Origin: Gemmatimonadota bacterium
GTDB lineage: Bacteria > Gemmatimonadota > Gemmatimonadetes > Longimicrobiales > Gaopeijiaceae
Length of the DNA: 64,000 bases
NCBI GenBank assembly: GCA_029863645.1
Contig: JAOTVA010000001.1
Coordinates: 1-64,000, forward strand
Direction: 5' to 3'
In this document: positions 55,258 to 64,000 of the stretch, piece by piece
Numbering within the stretch: position 1 is the stretch's first letter
Layout of the letters: every line of letters starts with the position of its first letter
Program-made: the position numbers and the translations under genes
Notes under the pieces: generated by a model
The model's input: the letters and a program-made list of their open reading frames with translations, nothing else
The model's database searches: none
Told to the model about the DNA's origin: nothing

Positions 55258-55525
55258 GAGGTCCTTCCTCCGTGAGGTATCCATCGTGTATAAGGTACCC
55301 TGTGTAGTCCCCCACACAACGTGGCGAGGTCCTAGTCCCGCCAGGGTAGACGAGCTTCACATACAGTCTACGTAGGAACGCCGGGAAGACTTCATCCTCG
55401 CGCCGAAGCCGAGGAACTCCCATCCTTGCGCGTGTATACGGGGCCTCTCGCCGGGGGCTGCGACTGGCCTGGCGGGACCACTCTCCCAAGGACATCCCGG
55501 AGTCGCTACGTGTCGGAAACGACCA

Positions 55526-56722
55526 ATGCGTGAGGCGTGGATCGTGGACGGCGTGAGGACGCCGATCGGGCGGCATGGCGGCTCCCTGGCGTCCATCCGG
55601 CCCGACGACCTGGCGTCCGTGACCATCCAGGCCCTCGTAGAGCGGACGGGGATCGATCCCGCGACCATCGACGATGTCCTGTTCGGCTGCACGAACCAGG
55701 CCGGAGAGGACAACCGAAACCTGGCCCGCATGGCCCTCCTCCGCGCCGGCCTGCCCGTCTCCGTTCCCGGACAGACCGTGAATCGCCTCTGCGGATCGGG
55801 CATGCAGGCCGTGCTGTCCGCCTTCCACGCGATCGCGGCGGGCGAAGGCGACGTCTTCATCGCGGGGGGTGCGGAGAGCATGAGTCGCGCCCCGTATGTG
55901 ATGCTCAAGCCATCGGCCGGCTACGCACGAGGAAACCCGGAGGTCGCCGACACCGTGCTGGGATGGCGCTTCCCCAACCCCGCGTTCGCTCCGGAATGGA
56001 CGATCGGGATGGGAGAGACCGCCGAGGTCATCGCGAAGGAGTTCGGCGTAACGCGTGAGGCTCAGGACGCTTATGCGGCCGTGAGTCAGGCTAGAGCGGG
56101 GGCGGCGATCGAAGCCGGCCGCTTTCTCGATGAGCTCGCGCCCGTCCCGGTGCCGCAACGAAAGGGTGACCCGATTCTTGTCGCAGCCGATGAGCACCCA
56201 CGACCGGACACCACGGCGGAGTCTCTGGCCCGTCTCCGCCCCGTCTTCAAGAAGGATGGCACGGTCACGGCAGGCAACTCATCGGGGATCAACGACGGTG
56301 CGGCCGCGCTCTTGGTGGTTTCGTCTGAGAGCGGCCGAGAGTTGGGGCTGGAGCCGATCGCACGCGTGGTGGCCGGTGCGGTTGCCGGCGTGGAACCGCA
56401 CCGAATGGGCATCGGGCCGGTGGATGCCACCAAGACCGTCCTCGCTCGCGCGGAGTGGGCTGCGGGAGACCTCGACCTCGTGGAACTGAACGAGGCGTTC
56501 GCCGCTCAGGCGCTCCCCTGCATCGCGGAAATCGGCCTCGATCCGGAAATGGTCAACGTGAACGGGGGAGCCATCGCCCTGGGCCATCCCGTTGGATGCT
56601 CCGGTGCGCGTATCGTCGTCACGCTGCTGCACGAGATGAAGAGGCGCGGGGACAGGCGCGGCCTGGCCACGATGTGCATCGGTGTTGGACAGGGCATCGC
56701 TACTCTACTGGAGCTGTCATGA
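55526..56722 (+). CDS. Acetyl-CoA acyltransferase (thiolase)
   Basis: NRLCGSGMQAVLSAFHAI, GGAESMSRAPYV, ELNEAFAAQALPC, VNGGAIALGHPVGCSGARI, CIGVGQGIA. Confidence 0.96.
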   Translation: MREAWIVDGVRTPIGRHGGSLASIRPDDLASVTIQALVERTGIDPATIDDVLFGCTNQAGEDNRNLARMALLRAGLPVSVPGQTVNRLCGSGMQAVLSAFHAIAAGEGDVFIAGGAESMSRAPYVMLKPSAGYARGNPEVADTVLGWRFPNPAFAPEWTIGMGETAEVIAKEFGVTREAQDAYAAVSQARAGAAIEAGRFLDELAPVPVPQRKGDPILVAADEHPRPDTTAESLARLRPVFKKDGTVTAGNSSGINDGAAALLVVSSESGRELGLEPIARVVAGAVAGVEPHRMGIGPVDATKTVLARAEWAAGDLDLVELNEAFAAQALPCIAEIGLDPEMVNVNGGAIALGHPVGCSGARIVVTLLHEMKRRGDRRGLATMCIGVGQGIATLLELS

Positions 56723-57021
56723 CCGCCGACCGTCTGGAGGAGCTCCGCACCGCGATCGAGGCTCTCGATCGTGAGTTGGTGACGCTCATCGGGCGGCGGC
56801 GCGAGCTGGTCATGGAGATCGGGAGTGCCAAGGCGGAACTCGGTCGACCCGTCCTCGACCCGCCGCAGGAGGCCAAGGTGGTTCGCCGGGCGGCTGAAAT
56901 CGCCCGCGAGCTGGGTGTCGATGAGGAACTGACGCGTGATGTCATCTGGCGCATCATCGCGGCTGCCAGAGATGCGCAGGAAGGCCGAACCCGCTGGGGT
57001 CCAGTCAAGGACGACGTATAG
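56719..57021 (+). CDS. Chorismate mutase, AroQ type
   Basis: RLEELRTAIEALDRELVTLIGRRRELVMEIGSAKAELGRPVLDPPQEAKVVRRA; ATGA overlap with thiolase. Confidence 0.88.
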   Translation: MTADRLEELRTAIEALDRELVTLIGRRRELVMEIGSAKAELGRPVLDPPQEAKVVRRAAEIARELGVDEELTRDVIWRIIAAARDAQEGRTRWGPVKDDV

Positions 57022-57029
57022 CTGGGCTG

Positions 57030-58049
57030 CTAGTCGGCCCTGTGCGCCGACGGCCCCTGCGCCATGACGGCCATAACCATCGGGATGCCCCCTACAGGAA
57101 CCCGCACGCCGTAGATCTCCCCAGGGGGTGTCGTTCCCCGGATCAAGTGCGGGTTCAGGTCGCGCACGATGCCAATGTCGACGTTCAAAGACTCAGCAAC
57201 GGTGGTGAGCGGCGTTCTGCCCGGCACGAAGACCATGTCAAACTCATACGGCGCGACATCAAGACGTCCCAAGCCCGCAGCGTCTGCATCATTGGCCAAG
57301 ATCGTCGCGGCGACGATGCGCGGCACGTAATCGCGCGTCTCCCGCGGCAGATAGCGTAGAACCTCCCAGTAGATGTCTTCGTCTCCGGTGCGTCCGTCTG
57401 CATGCCGGTGGAGAATGCGCTCAAGTCGTCCAGGACCCGCGTTGAATGCGGCGGCAGCCAGGTACCAGGAACCGAACCGCGCACGCAGCCACTGGAGGTA
57501 GTCGAGGGCAGCGTCCGTCGCGCGAACCGGGTCCCGTCGTTCATCGACGTGCTCGTCGACGCGTAGCCCCATCTGGCGTGCGGTGGGGCCCATGAATTGC
57601 CAGAGCCCGACCGCCGAGACGCGTGACTCCGCGATTGTCGAAAGACCCGACTCCATCATGGCCAGATAGAGGAGGTCTTCGGGCATGTTGCGTTCTCGCA
57701 GCTTACCGCGAATGAGTCCCTCGAACACACCGCGCTGTTCGAGGAGCTCCTCGAACTCGGCCCGGCGCGTCGTCTGGAACTGCTCGATCCAATGCTCGAC
57801 GGACTCGTTGACGTCCAGGGGAATCGAGGGAGACGACGCGGGACCGAAGGCCTGGCCCCCTATCCTCGTCACCTCTTCCAACGCGTCTTCGGCCAGCCAG
57901 GCTGGCAGCGTCAGCGCGAGTGGAACTAGCAGTAGCGCGATTGCCCACTTGCGGCGGTTCGCCGTAAACGGCGGGTCCAACGCGGGCTCGCTCGACAAGC
58001 CCGATCTATCGACACGAGTACTGGACTCGCGAAGGTCATTGGTAGACAT
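57030..58049 (-). CDS. Lytic transglycosylase (MltD/SLT-like)
   Basis: MPEDLLYLAMMESGLSTIAESRVSAVGLWQFMGPTARQMGLRVDEHVDERRDPVRATDAALDYL, LAAAAFNAGPGRL. Confidence 0.93.
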   Translation of the reverse strand: MSTNDLRESSTRVDRSGLSSEPALDPPFTANRRKWAIALLLVPLALTLPAWLAEDALEEVTRIGGQAFGPASSPSIPLDVNESVEHWIEQFQTTRRAEFEELLEQRGVFEGLIRGKLRERNMPEDLLYLAMMESGLSTIAESRVSAVGLWQFMGPTARQMGLRVDEHVDERRDPVRATDAALDYLQWLRARFGSWYLAAAAFNAGPGRLERILHRHADGRTGDEDIYWEVLRYLPRETRDYVPRIVAATILANDADAAGLGRLDVAPYEFDMVFVPGRTPLTTVAESLNVDIGIVRDLNPHLIRGTTPPGEIYGVRVPVGGIPMVMAVMAQGPSAHRAD

Positions 58050-58215
58050 GGTCCACCTCCTTCTTTCGTCTCTGAACCCCTTACGACTGGGGGGCCTCCA
58101 GGTTGCACCGTCGGCATCCTGAAAGGGGGGCCATGACGAAGTTCTTTCCTATGCGAAGAGGTCCGGCCGGCGAGCCATTGGCTGCAGGTCCGGACCCCGA
58201 GTCCAATTCAGCGAA

Positions 58216-58470
58216 CTACTCGGCAGGATATACCGAGACGACGTTTCGCGCGCGCATGCGCTCGAACTTGACCACACCATCGATCAGAGAAAAAAGCGTG
58301 TCGTCCTTGCCACGGCCGACGTTACGCCCGGGGTGAATCCGCGTGCCACGCTGCCGTACGACGATGCCGCCCGCGGTAATCGGCTGGCCACCGAACCGCT
58401 TCACGCCGAGACGGCAGGGATTGCTGTCCCGTCCGTTGCGACTCGAGCCACCTGCTTTCTTGTGTGCCAT
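58216..58470 (-). CDS. rpmA: 50S ribosomal protein L27
   Basis: [60 protein letters not shown]. Confidence 0.98.
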   Translation of the reverse strand: MAHKKAGGSSRNGRDSNPCRLGVKRFGGQPITAGGIVVRQRGTRIHPGRNVGRGKDDTLFSLIDGVVKFERMRARNVVSVYPAE

Positions 58471-58507
58471 GGTCTACCCGTCCACTCGGATCCGATGGAG
58501 CCCGCCG

Positions 58508-58825
58508 TCAGGCGAGCGCCACCTCGTCGACCCGAATCTCCGTGAAATCCTGTCGATGCCCCTGCTTCTTGCGATACCCCTTACGGCGCTTCCGCTTGAA
58601 CACGATGATCTTGTCGCCGCGTCCGTGGCGGAGGACTTCGGCCTTCACCGACGCCCCGTCGAGCGTGGGGGTGCCAACCTGAACTTTCTCCTCGCCGTCA
58701 CCGGCAAGGAGAACTTGATCGAACACGATAGAATCACCGGGCTCGACGTCTAGGCTGGGGATGCGGATGCGAGTGCCGGGCTCAGCCCGAAACTGCTTAC
58801 CGCCGGTCCGAAAAACCGCGTACAT
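58508..58825 (-). CDS. rplU: 50S ribosomal protein L21
   Basis: MYAVFRTGGKQFRAEPGTRIRIPSLDVEPGDSIVFDQVLL...RKGYRKKQGHRQDFTEIRV. Confidence 0.97.
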   Translation of the reverse strand: MYAVFRTGGKQFRAEPGTRIRIPSLDVEPGDSIVFDQVLLAGDGEEKVQVGTPTLDGASVKAEVLRHGRGDKIIVFKRKRRKGYRKKQGHRQDFTEIRVDEVALA

Positions 58826-58919
58826 GCTGGGCTTCTTCGAGGTTCTTGGGGATCCGAACTACGCTTCTATAGCCCGTAAGTGTCGAGCAAGTTCCCGCAT
58901 CCGTCAAGGCGTTCTTCAC

Positions 58920-60590
58920 TCATGCGGCCACGTACTTATCGGTCACATCGGTCTCGGCTGGCCCCGAAAGCAAACGGAATTCGTCCAAGCGCATGAGCGG
59001 GTCGTCGCGCATGTCGAGATCGAGGCGCGTTCTGCTCCTGAGGCGCTTCAGTAGGCCCGGCTCCTCTTCGATCACGCGCAGGGCGACCTCCGGGTGAACG
59101 CGCACCACGATGCGCTTCTCTTCCTTGGAAGCGGCCGCCCTTCCCAGACTCCGTTCGATGCGGCGAACCACGGTCGCGGGCGTGTAGACGCGACCGATGC
59201 CGCCACACGACGTACAGATGTGCGTCAACGCATTGAACAGCGAAGGCCGAATGCGCTGACGCGTCATCTCGACCAGGCCCAGATTCGACACCTCGAAGGC
59301 CTTCGTCCGGGCCCGGTCCCGCCCCAGGTGCGTCCGAAGCTCGCGGATCACCTTCTCACGGTTCTCCTGTGACTCCATATCGATGAAGTCCACGACGATG
59401 ATGCCACCGATGTCACGGAGCCGCAGCTGCTTCGTGATCGTGCGCGCCGCCTCGAGGTTGGTGCGGAGGATCGTCTGCTCGGGGTCCTTCTTGCCCTTAC
59501 CGGTGAACTTGCCCGTGTTCACGTCGATCGAAACGAGCGCCTCGGTCGGGTCGATGACGATGTGGCCACCCGATTTGAGCCGCACCGTCCTTTGGAACGC
59601 CTTCTGGATCTCCTCCTCGACGCCGTACTTGTCGAAGAGTGACACGGGCCCGTCATAAAGGTGCACCCGGTCGAGGAGGTCCGGATCGACGCTGCGTACG
59701 TAGTCGACCACCTCGTTGTAGATGGCCTTCGAATCGACACGCAGCGCGTCGAACTTATCGCTGAAGAGATCGCGGATGACGCCGCTGATGAGCTTGGCCT
59801 CGCCATGCACCAAGGCAGGTGCGGAGCGCGACGACGCATTCTGCTGGATCTTCTTCCAACGCTCGTGCAGGCGCTGAAACTCCTTCTGGAGTGTCTGCTC
59901 GTTGACCTCTTCACTGACCGTCCGAACGATGATCCCACCGCTGTTCTCGGGCAGCACGCCCTTCGCGAGCTTGCGCAGCTTGGAACGCTGGTCCCGCCCC
60001 TCGATCTTGCGGCTCACCCCAACGCGCGAGGAGTGCGGCATGTAGACAAGGAAACGTCCGGGAAGCGAGACCTCGGCGGTGAGGCGTGGCCCCTTGGTCC
60101 CGATGGCCTCCTTCGTCACCTGCACGAGGATCGTCTGGCCCTTCTGCAGGTGCTCCTGGATGGGCGGCAGCTTTCGCGACCGACGAGGCCCCCGGCCCCC
60201 GCGGCCGTTCCCGTTTCCTTCGTCGTCGTCCCCGTCTTCGTCCCCGAAGTTCAGGTCCCCGACGTGAAGGAAGCCCGCCTTCCCTGTGCCTAGATCGACG
60301 AAGGCCGCCTGAATACCAGGCAGAACGGCATCGACTCGCCCGAGAAAGATGTCTCCGAGAAGCCGGTTCTGATCCGGCCGGTCGAACATCACCTCTGCGA
60401 GCTCGTTTTCTTCTAGCAGTGCCACCCAGGTTTCCTGGTGCGTGGCACTTACGAGGATTTCTCTCCTCAATTCGTTCTCCGATGTCGAGTCGATCGCTCG
60501 TCCCTCACCGGCCCCTGGTGCGTCCCGGATCTGCTCGGCGCCAACGGCGTCCCGGGCAAGTCTGGCGACCAGCAGGAGCAGGTGATCCAC
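58920..60590 (-). CDS. rng: Ribonuclease G/E family (start uncertain; TTG at 60470 plausible)
   Basis: ILVSATHQETWVALLEENELAEVMFDRPDQNRLLGDIFLGRVDAVLPGIQAAFVDLGTGKAGFLH; EALVSIDVNTGKFTG; DIGGIIVVDFIDM; CTSCGGIG. Confidence 0.95.
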   Translation of the reverse strand: MDHLLLLVARLARDAVGAEQIRDAPGAGEGRAIDSTSENELRREILVSATHQETWVALLEENELAEVMFDRPDQNRLLGDIFLGRVDAVLPGIQAAFVDLGTGKAGFLHVGDLNFGDEDGDDDEGNGNGRGGRGPRRSRKLPPIQEHLQKGQTILVQVTKEAIGTKGPRLTAEVSLPGRFLVYMPHSSRVGVSRKIEGRDQRSKLRKLAKGVLPENSGGIIVRTVSEEVNEQTLQKEFQRLHERWKKIQQNASSRSAPALVHGEAKLISGVIRDLFSDKFDALRVDSKAIYNEVVDYVRSVDPDLLDRVHLYDGPVSLFDKYGVEEEIQKAFQRTVRLKSGGHIVIDPTEALVSIDVNTGKFTGKGKKDPEQTILRTNLEAARTITKQLRLRDIGGIIVVDFIDMESQENREKVIRELRTHLGRDRARTKAFEVSNLGLVEMTRQRIRPSLFNALTHICTSCGGIGRVYTPATVVRRIERSLGRAAASKEEKRIVVRVHPEVALRVIEEEPGLLKRLRSRTRLDLDMRDDPLMRLDEFRLLSGPAETDVTDKYVAA

Positions 60591-60725
60591 GGGGGCGGTG
60601 AAGCGCGCGTTTGCCTGCTGTGTGTCCGCTCATGCCGCGGACGTGCGCTCACCTACCGCGATGGATCGACTTTTTTCAGGATGTGATAGCCACTGGGGCT
60701 AGGGTTCCAAAGGTCAATCGCGCTT

Positions 60726-62207
60726 CTACGAAAATCGCTGGGTGCATCGGTCGCAGTTACCGCATCGCGCCGGGGCCTTCTCTCCGAAGTATCCCAGAAG
60801 CGCTTGTCGACGGCACCCACGGCCCCGCGCATAGCGCTGTACCGCGTCCACTCCTCTCAATGCATGGCCCCTGAGTCGGTTCGCCAAAGCGAGGTCCAGC
60901 CGGCGCCGCACAAAAAGTCTTCCGGCTTGAGACCCTGCAGCAGCCGCGCCGGTTCCCCTGGGCTCCGTGCTGCCCGGGACATCGCGGACCGCCCCCACCC
61001 TCTCGAGCGCTGCAAGGCCCCCAACCCCGGTTCCGGCCAGCCACTCCTCAAACAGAGACGCATAGGCCGGGTGAGCCCCGGGGTCTATGCGCACGAGGCT
61101 GTCCCGACCCGCGAGCCCGCGGAGTCGACGGTGGAGCTTACGAAGCGCCCATGTCGAGGGGTGAGTCCGGTCCACGAAGGAAACGGCGAGACGTCGGTCC
61201 GCCCTGTCGTGGAAGGCCACACAACTCGCCGGCGATTCGTCCCGGCCGGCCCGGCCGGCCTCCTGATAGTAGGACTCGAGGGTCCCCGGAAGGTGGATGT
61301 GCACCACTGAGCGGACGTCGGCCTTGTCGATGCCCATACCGAACGCGTTGGTGGCCACCACCACCCGGCACCGCCCTTCCATGAAGGCCGCTTGGACCCG
61401 CGAACGCTCCGGGCCAGGCAAACCAGCGTGGTACGCCTCGGTGGAGAGGCCACGGCCAGCTAATCCGTCCCGCACGAGCTCGACGGCGCGACGCGTCGGC
61501 GCGTAGACGATGGCAGGCCCAGGAGACCGTCTGAGAAGTCGGTACGTGCGGACCGTTCGTGCCGACAAGGCCCCTCCCTGCAGGACCGACCAGGCGAGGT
61601 TGGGCCGGTCGAAGGAGCGCACCACCTCGAGCGGCCGCCAGAGCGACAGGCTCGCCGTCACGTCCTCGCGCACCGCCCGTGTGGCCGTGGCGGTCAGGGC
61701 CAGTGTCGGACAGCCGAGTTCGCCTCCGATCGACCCGATGCGACGATACGCGGGACGGAAGTCGTGGCCCCACTCCGAGATGCAGTGTGCTTCGTCAACG
61801 GCCAAGAGCCGCACGTCCATCCCTCTGACGGCGCGCCTGAATCCGTCCAGCTCCAAGCGTTCCGGTGCGACGAAAAGCATGTCGAGGCATCCGGCTCGCG
61901 CTCGCTCGAGCACCACTCTCTTTGCGCCGGTCCCCTGGGTGGCGCTCATGTAGTCAGCCCGTAGCCCGACAGCCCGGGCGCGACCGACCTGATCCTCCAT
62001 GAGCGAGACCAGCGGTGTGACGACGAGCGTAAGTCCGCCCAGCGCCAGCGCCGGGACCTGATAACAGACGCTCTTACCACCGCCCGTCGGCAGCACTCCC
62101 AGGGCGTCTCTCCCGCGGAGCACCGCTCGTATGAGCTCTTCTTGACCCGGACGGAAGCTTGAGTGGCCGAGATGGCGGTGCAGGAGCGCAATGGGGTCGT
62201 GGGTCAC
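60726..62207 (-). CDS. RecQ-family DNA helicase, short form without HRDC
   Basis: SSFRPGQEELIRAVLRGRDALGVLPTGGGKSVCYQVPAL, DEAHCISEWGHDFRPAY, ATNAFGMGIDKADVRSVVH, QEAGRAGRDESPA; C-terminal CGNCDRC. Confidence 0.94.
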   Translation of the reverse strand: MTHDPIALLHRHLGHSSFRPGQEELIRAVLRGRDALGVLPTGGGKSVCYQVPALALGGLTLVVTPLVSLMEDQVGRARAVGLRADYMSATQGTGAKRVVLERARAGCLDMLFVAPERLELDGFRRAVRGMDVRLLAVDEAHCISEWGHDFRPAYRRIGSIGGELGCPTLALTATATRAVREDVTASLSLWRPLEVVRSFDRPNLAWSVLQGGALSARTVRTYRLLRRSPGPAIVYAPTRRAVELVRDGLAGRGLSTEAYHAGLPGPERSRVQAAFMEGRCRVVVATNAFGMGIDKADVRSVVHIHLPGTLESYYQEAGRAGRDESPASCVAFHDRADRRLAVSFVDRTHPSTWALRKLHRRLRGLAGRDSLVRIDPGAHPAYASLFEEWLAGTGVGGLAALERVGAVRDVPGSTEPRGTGAAAAGSQAGRLFVRRRLDLALANRLRGHALRGVDAVQRYARGRGCRRQALLGYFGEKAPARCGNCDRCTQRFS

Positions 62208-62262
62208 CCACTCAGCGTGGTTCTTCTCCTGGGACCCGGCGATAGCGGGTCCGGCCCGCCGC

Positions 62263-62469
62263 TCACCCTTCTTCGGTTGTCTCCGAGTCTTCCGCGTGGG
62301 AAGGGAGGAACCTCAAGGAGAGGGCGCTCACGAGAATGAGGATCGCTGCACCCGTCACCCAGCGTCGCTCCGTGTAGATGCCAGCGAGCGCCACGACCGC
62401 AGCGACGCTGAATAGACGCACCTTCCACTCGAGGTACTTTCCCGCTGTGCGTTCCCGGTCGAGGAGCAT
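62263..62469 (-). CDS. Small hypothetical membrane protein
   Basis: Two hydrophobic segments FSVAAVVALAGIY and GAAILILVSALSLRFL. Confidence 0.45.
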   Translation of the reverse strand: MLLDRERTAGKYLEWKVRLFSVAAVVALAGIYTERRWVTGAAILILVSALSLRFLPSHAEDSETTEEG

Positions 62470-62480
62470 GGCGGCCCCCG

Positions 62481-64000
62481 CTAACGGAGCTGAAACGGCC
62501 CCAGGTGCGGGCCTGGGTTGCGTAGCGCGGCCCGCAGGAGCAAGCCGAGCGCAGCCCGGAGCTCTTCGGGCAGCAAGATCTCGTCGACGAAGCCCCGGGC
62601 GGCCGCATATCGTGCATCGAGCCGGACCTCTTGATCGTCCCCCGACCCCGCGGTCGGCCCGAGCACCTCGTCGGCGAGGCCCATTCGCCCCGTTGGGAGT
62701 GAGACGATGAAGGTCGGGTCGAAGCCCTGACCGGCCATCGCGTAATAGCCGGCGCCCGATGCGTGGTTGAGCGTCAGCACGATCTTCGGCACGGTCGACG
62801 TCGCCATCGCCTCTACGAACTCGGCCCCGGCCCGCAGAATTCCCTCGTGCTCGGCCTCTGGCCCGACCATGAAGCCCGACACGTCTTGCACGAACAAGAG
62901 CGGCGTACCGTGCCGGTTCATGGTCTCGATGAAGTACGCGACCTTGCGCGCACTTTCGGCGTAGACGAGCCCACCGAAGTGAGGTGTCCCATCGCTTCCG
63001 GGCCGAAACATGCCCCGCGCGTTCGCAATCACCCCGACGCGGACCCCTTCGAGAAAGCTCGTCCCACAGATGATCTCCCGCGCGTGATCGGCCTGAAACT
63101 CCTCGAGCGAATCACGGTCGAGCAGGCAGTCCAACACGGCGCGCACGTCATAGGGCTGCCGGTGGTCATCGGGAACGAGGTCGTACAGATCGTAGGAGAG
63201 CCGGAGCGGCGGCGCGGGGACGCGCGAGTCCTCCGATTCGTCCCGCGGGGGTAACTCGCCAACCAGCCCTCTGAGCCGCTGGATGCACTCCTGGTCGTTC
63301 CCCACCTTGTAGTGGGCCACGGCGCTGACCTCCGTGTGCACCTGGGCTCCGCCAAGCTCTTCGGACGTCACGCTCCGCCCCGTCGCTCCCTCCACGAGGC
63401 TCGGAGGCGCAAGCGCCAAGAACGATGTGCCCTCCACCATGACGATCACGTCCGCCAGTGCCGGCAGGTATGCGGCGCTCCCGACGCAGGGTCCCAAGAC
63501 CCCGGCGAACTGAGGCGTCGCAAGATGCCGACGCATCACCGCCGCGTAGTAGAGGATCCGCCCCACTCCGTACTGCCCGGGAAAGACGTCGGCCTGCACG
63601 GGAACCGCGCCGTCGGAATCGACGAGGTATAGGATCGGGATGCGGCATCGCATGGCCACCTCCTGCGCGCGCAGAATCTTGCCGACGGTCTCCGGCCACC
63701 AGGCGCCTCCTTCGACCGTCGCGTCGTTGGCGACGATGACCGCCTCCCTGCCGTGCACTCTGCCCACGCACGTGATGACACCTGCAGCTGGAGCCTTGCC
63801 GTCGTAGAGGTCGTGCGCGACGAGCATTCCTATCTCCACCACCGGCTCGCTCGGGTCCAGGAGAAGACTGACGCGTTCCCTGGCCGTCAGCTTGCCTGCG
63901 GTGTGCTGCGCGTCGATCCGCTCGGCGCCGCCCCCTTGGCGAGCCAGCTCGCGAAGCGCCTTCACCGCATTCGATAGCTCGCCCAGACGACCCGTCGAGC
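62481..64000 (-). CDS. Acyl-CoA carboxylase carboxyltransferase (beta) subunit; N-terminus probably beyond window edge
   Basis: KLTARERVSLLLDPSEPVVEIGM, VVGRVHGREAVIVANDATVEGGAWW, GPEAEHEGILRAGAEFVEAMATSTVPKIVLTLNHASGAGYYAMAG; frame stays open to 64000. Confidence 0.9.
   Translation of the reverse strand, partial: STGRLGELSNAVKALRELARQGGGAERIDAQHTAGKLTARERVSLLLDPSEPVVEIGMLVAHDLYDGKAPAAGVITCVGRVHGREAVIVANDATVEGGAWWPETVGKILRAQEVAMRCRIPILYLVDSDGAVPVQADVFPGQYGVGRILYYAAVMRRHLATPQFAGVLGPCVGSAAYLPALADVIVMVEGTSFLALAPPSLVEGATGRSVTSEELGGAQVHTEVSAVAHYKVGNDQECIQRLRGLVGELPPRDESEDSRVPAPPLRLSYDLYDLVPDDHRQPYDVRAVLDCLLDRDSLEEFQADHAREIICGTSFLEGVRVGVIANARGMFRPGSDGTPHFGGLVYAESARKVAYFIETMNRHGTPLLFVQDVSGFMVGPEAEHEGILRAGAEFVEAMATSTVPKIVLTLNHASGAGYYAMAGQGFDPTFIVSLPTGRMGLADEVLGPTAGSGDDQEVRLDARYAAARGFVDEILLPEELRAALGLLLRAALRNPGPHLGPFQLR

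Noticed and set aside
58216-58470. Cys in L27 ([13 protein letters not shown]) as an unusual substitution
   Set aside because: This position varies among L27 proteins; not enough to report without an alignment.
1-64000. CRISPR arrays, rRNA operon, intact insertion sequences, named anti-phage systems
   Set aside because: No regularly spaced repeats, rRNA motifs, transposase motifs or defence-specific domain sets were recognised beyond vapBC and the integrase remnant.

Overview
GC-rich bacterial chromosome segment, about 50 genes on both strands. Gene content (TonB receptor, SSS symporter, DnaE2, M1 peptidase, cytochrome-c/Cu-monooxygenase-like proteins) suggests a marine or soil Gemmatimonadota-like organism, but that is inference only. 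Most of the window is ordinary housekeeping: gltA, acnA, class I aldolase, infA, cspA, rplU-rpmA-rng, DEAD-box helicase, RecQ, thiolase, chorismate mutase, floA-nfeD and a carboxyltransferase. Main items for follow-up: (1) an OsmC-family gene (9044-9508, minus) split by one in-frame TGA at the position of the family's first catalytic Cys, followed at SECIS distance by a GCGCGC-UGGAG-GCGCGC hairpin, so a likely selenocysteine OsmC that ORF callers break in two; (2) a translationally coupled operon at 34282-38761 encoding ArsR-HTH/REC/degenerate-GGDEF/REC, a membrane HEAT-repeat protein and a processive GT2, behind an AT-rich, apparently leaderless promoter with nested palindromes; (3) a small tRNA-Leu-associated island bounded by a 47-bp perfect direct repeat, with an integrase remnant; (4) dnaE2 carrying 7-3-7 hairpins both inside its reading frame and as a tandem 25-bp array just after its stop, with compensatory stem changes; (5) a 27-bp dyad operator upstream of an NsrR-like/truncated-haemoglobin operon, overlapping the vapC stop codon. 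No CRISPR array, rRNA or intact mobile element was seen. All calls come from reading motifs; no search was run.
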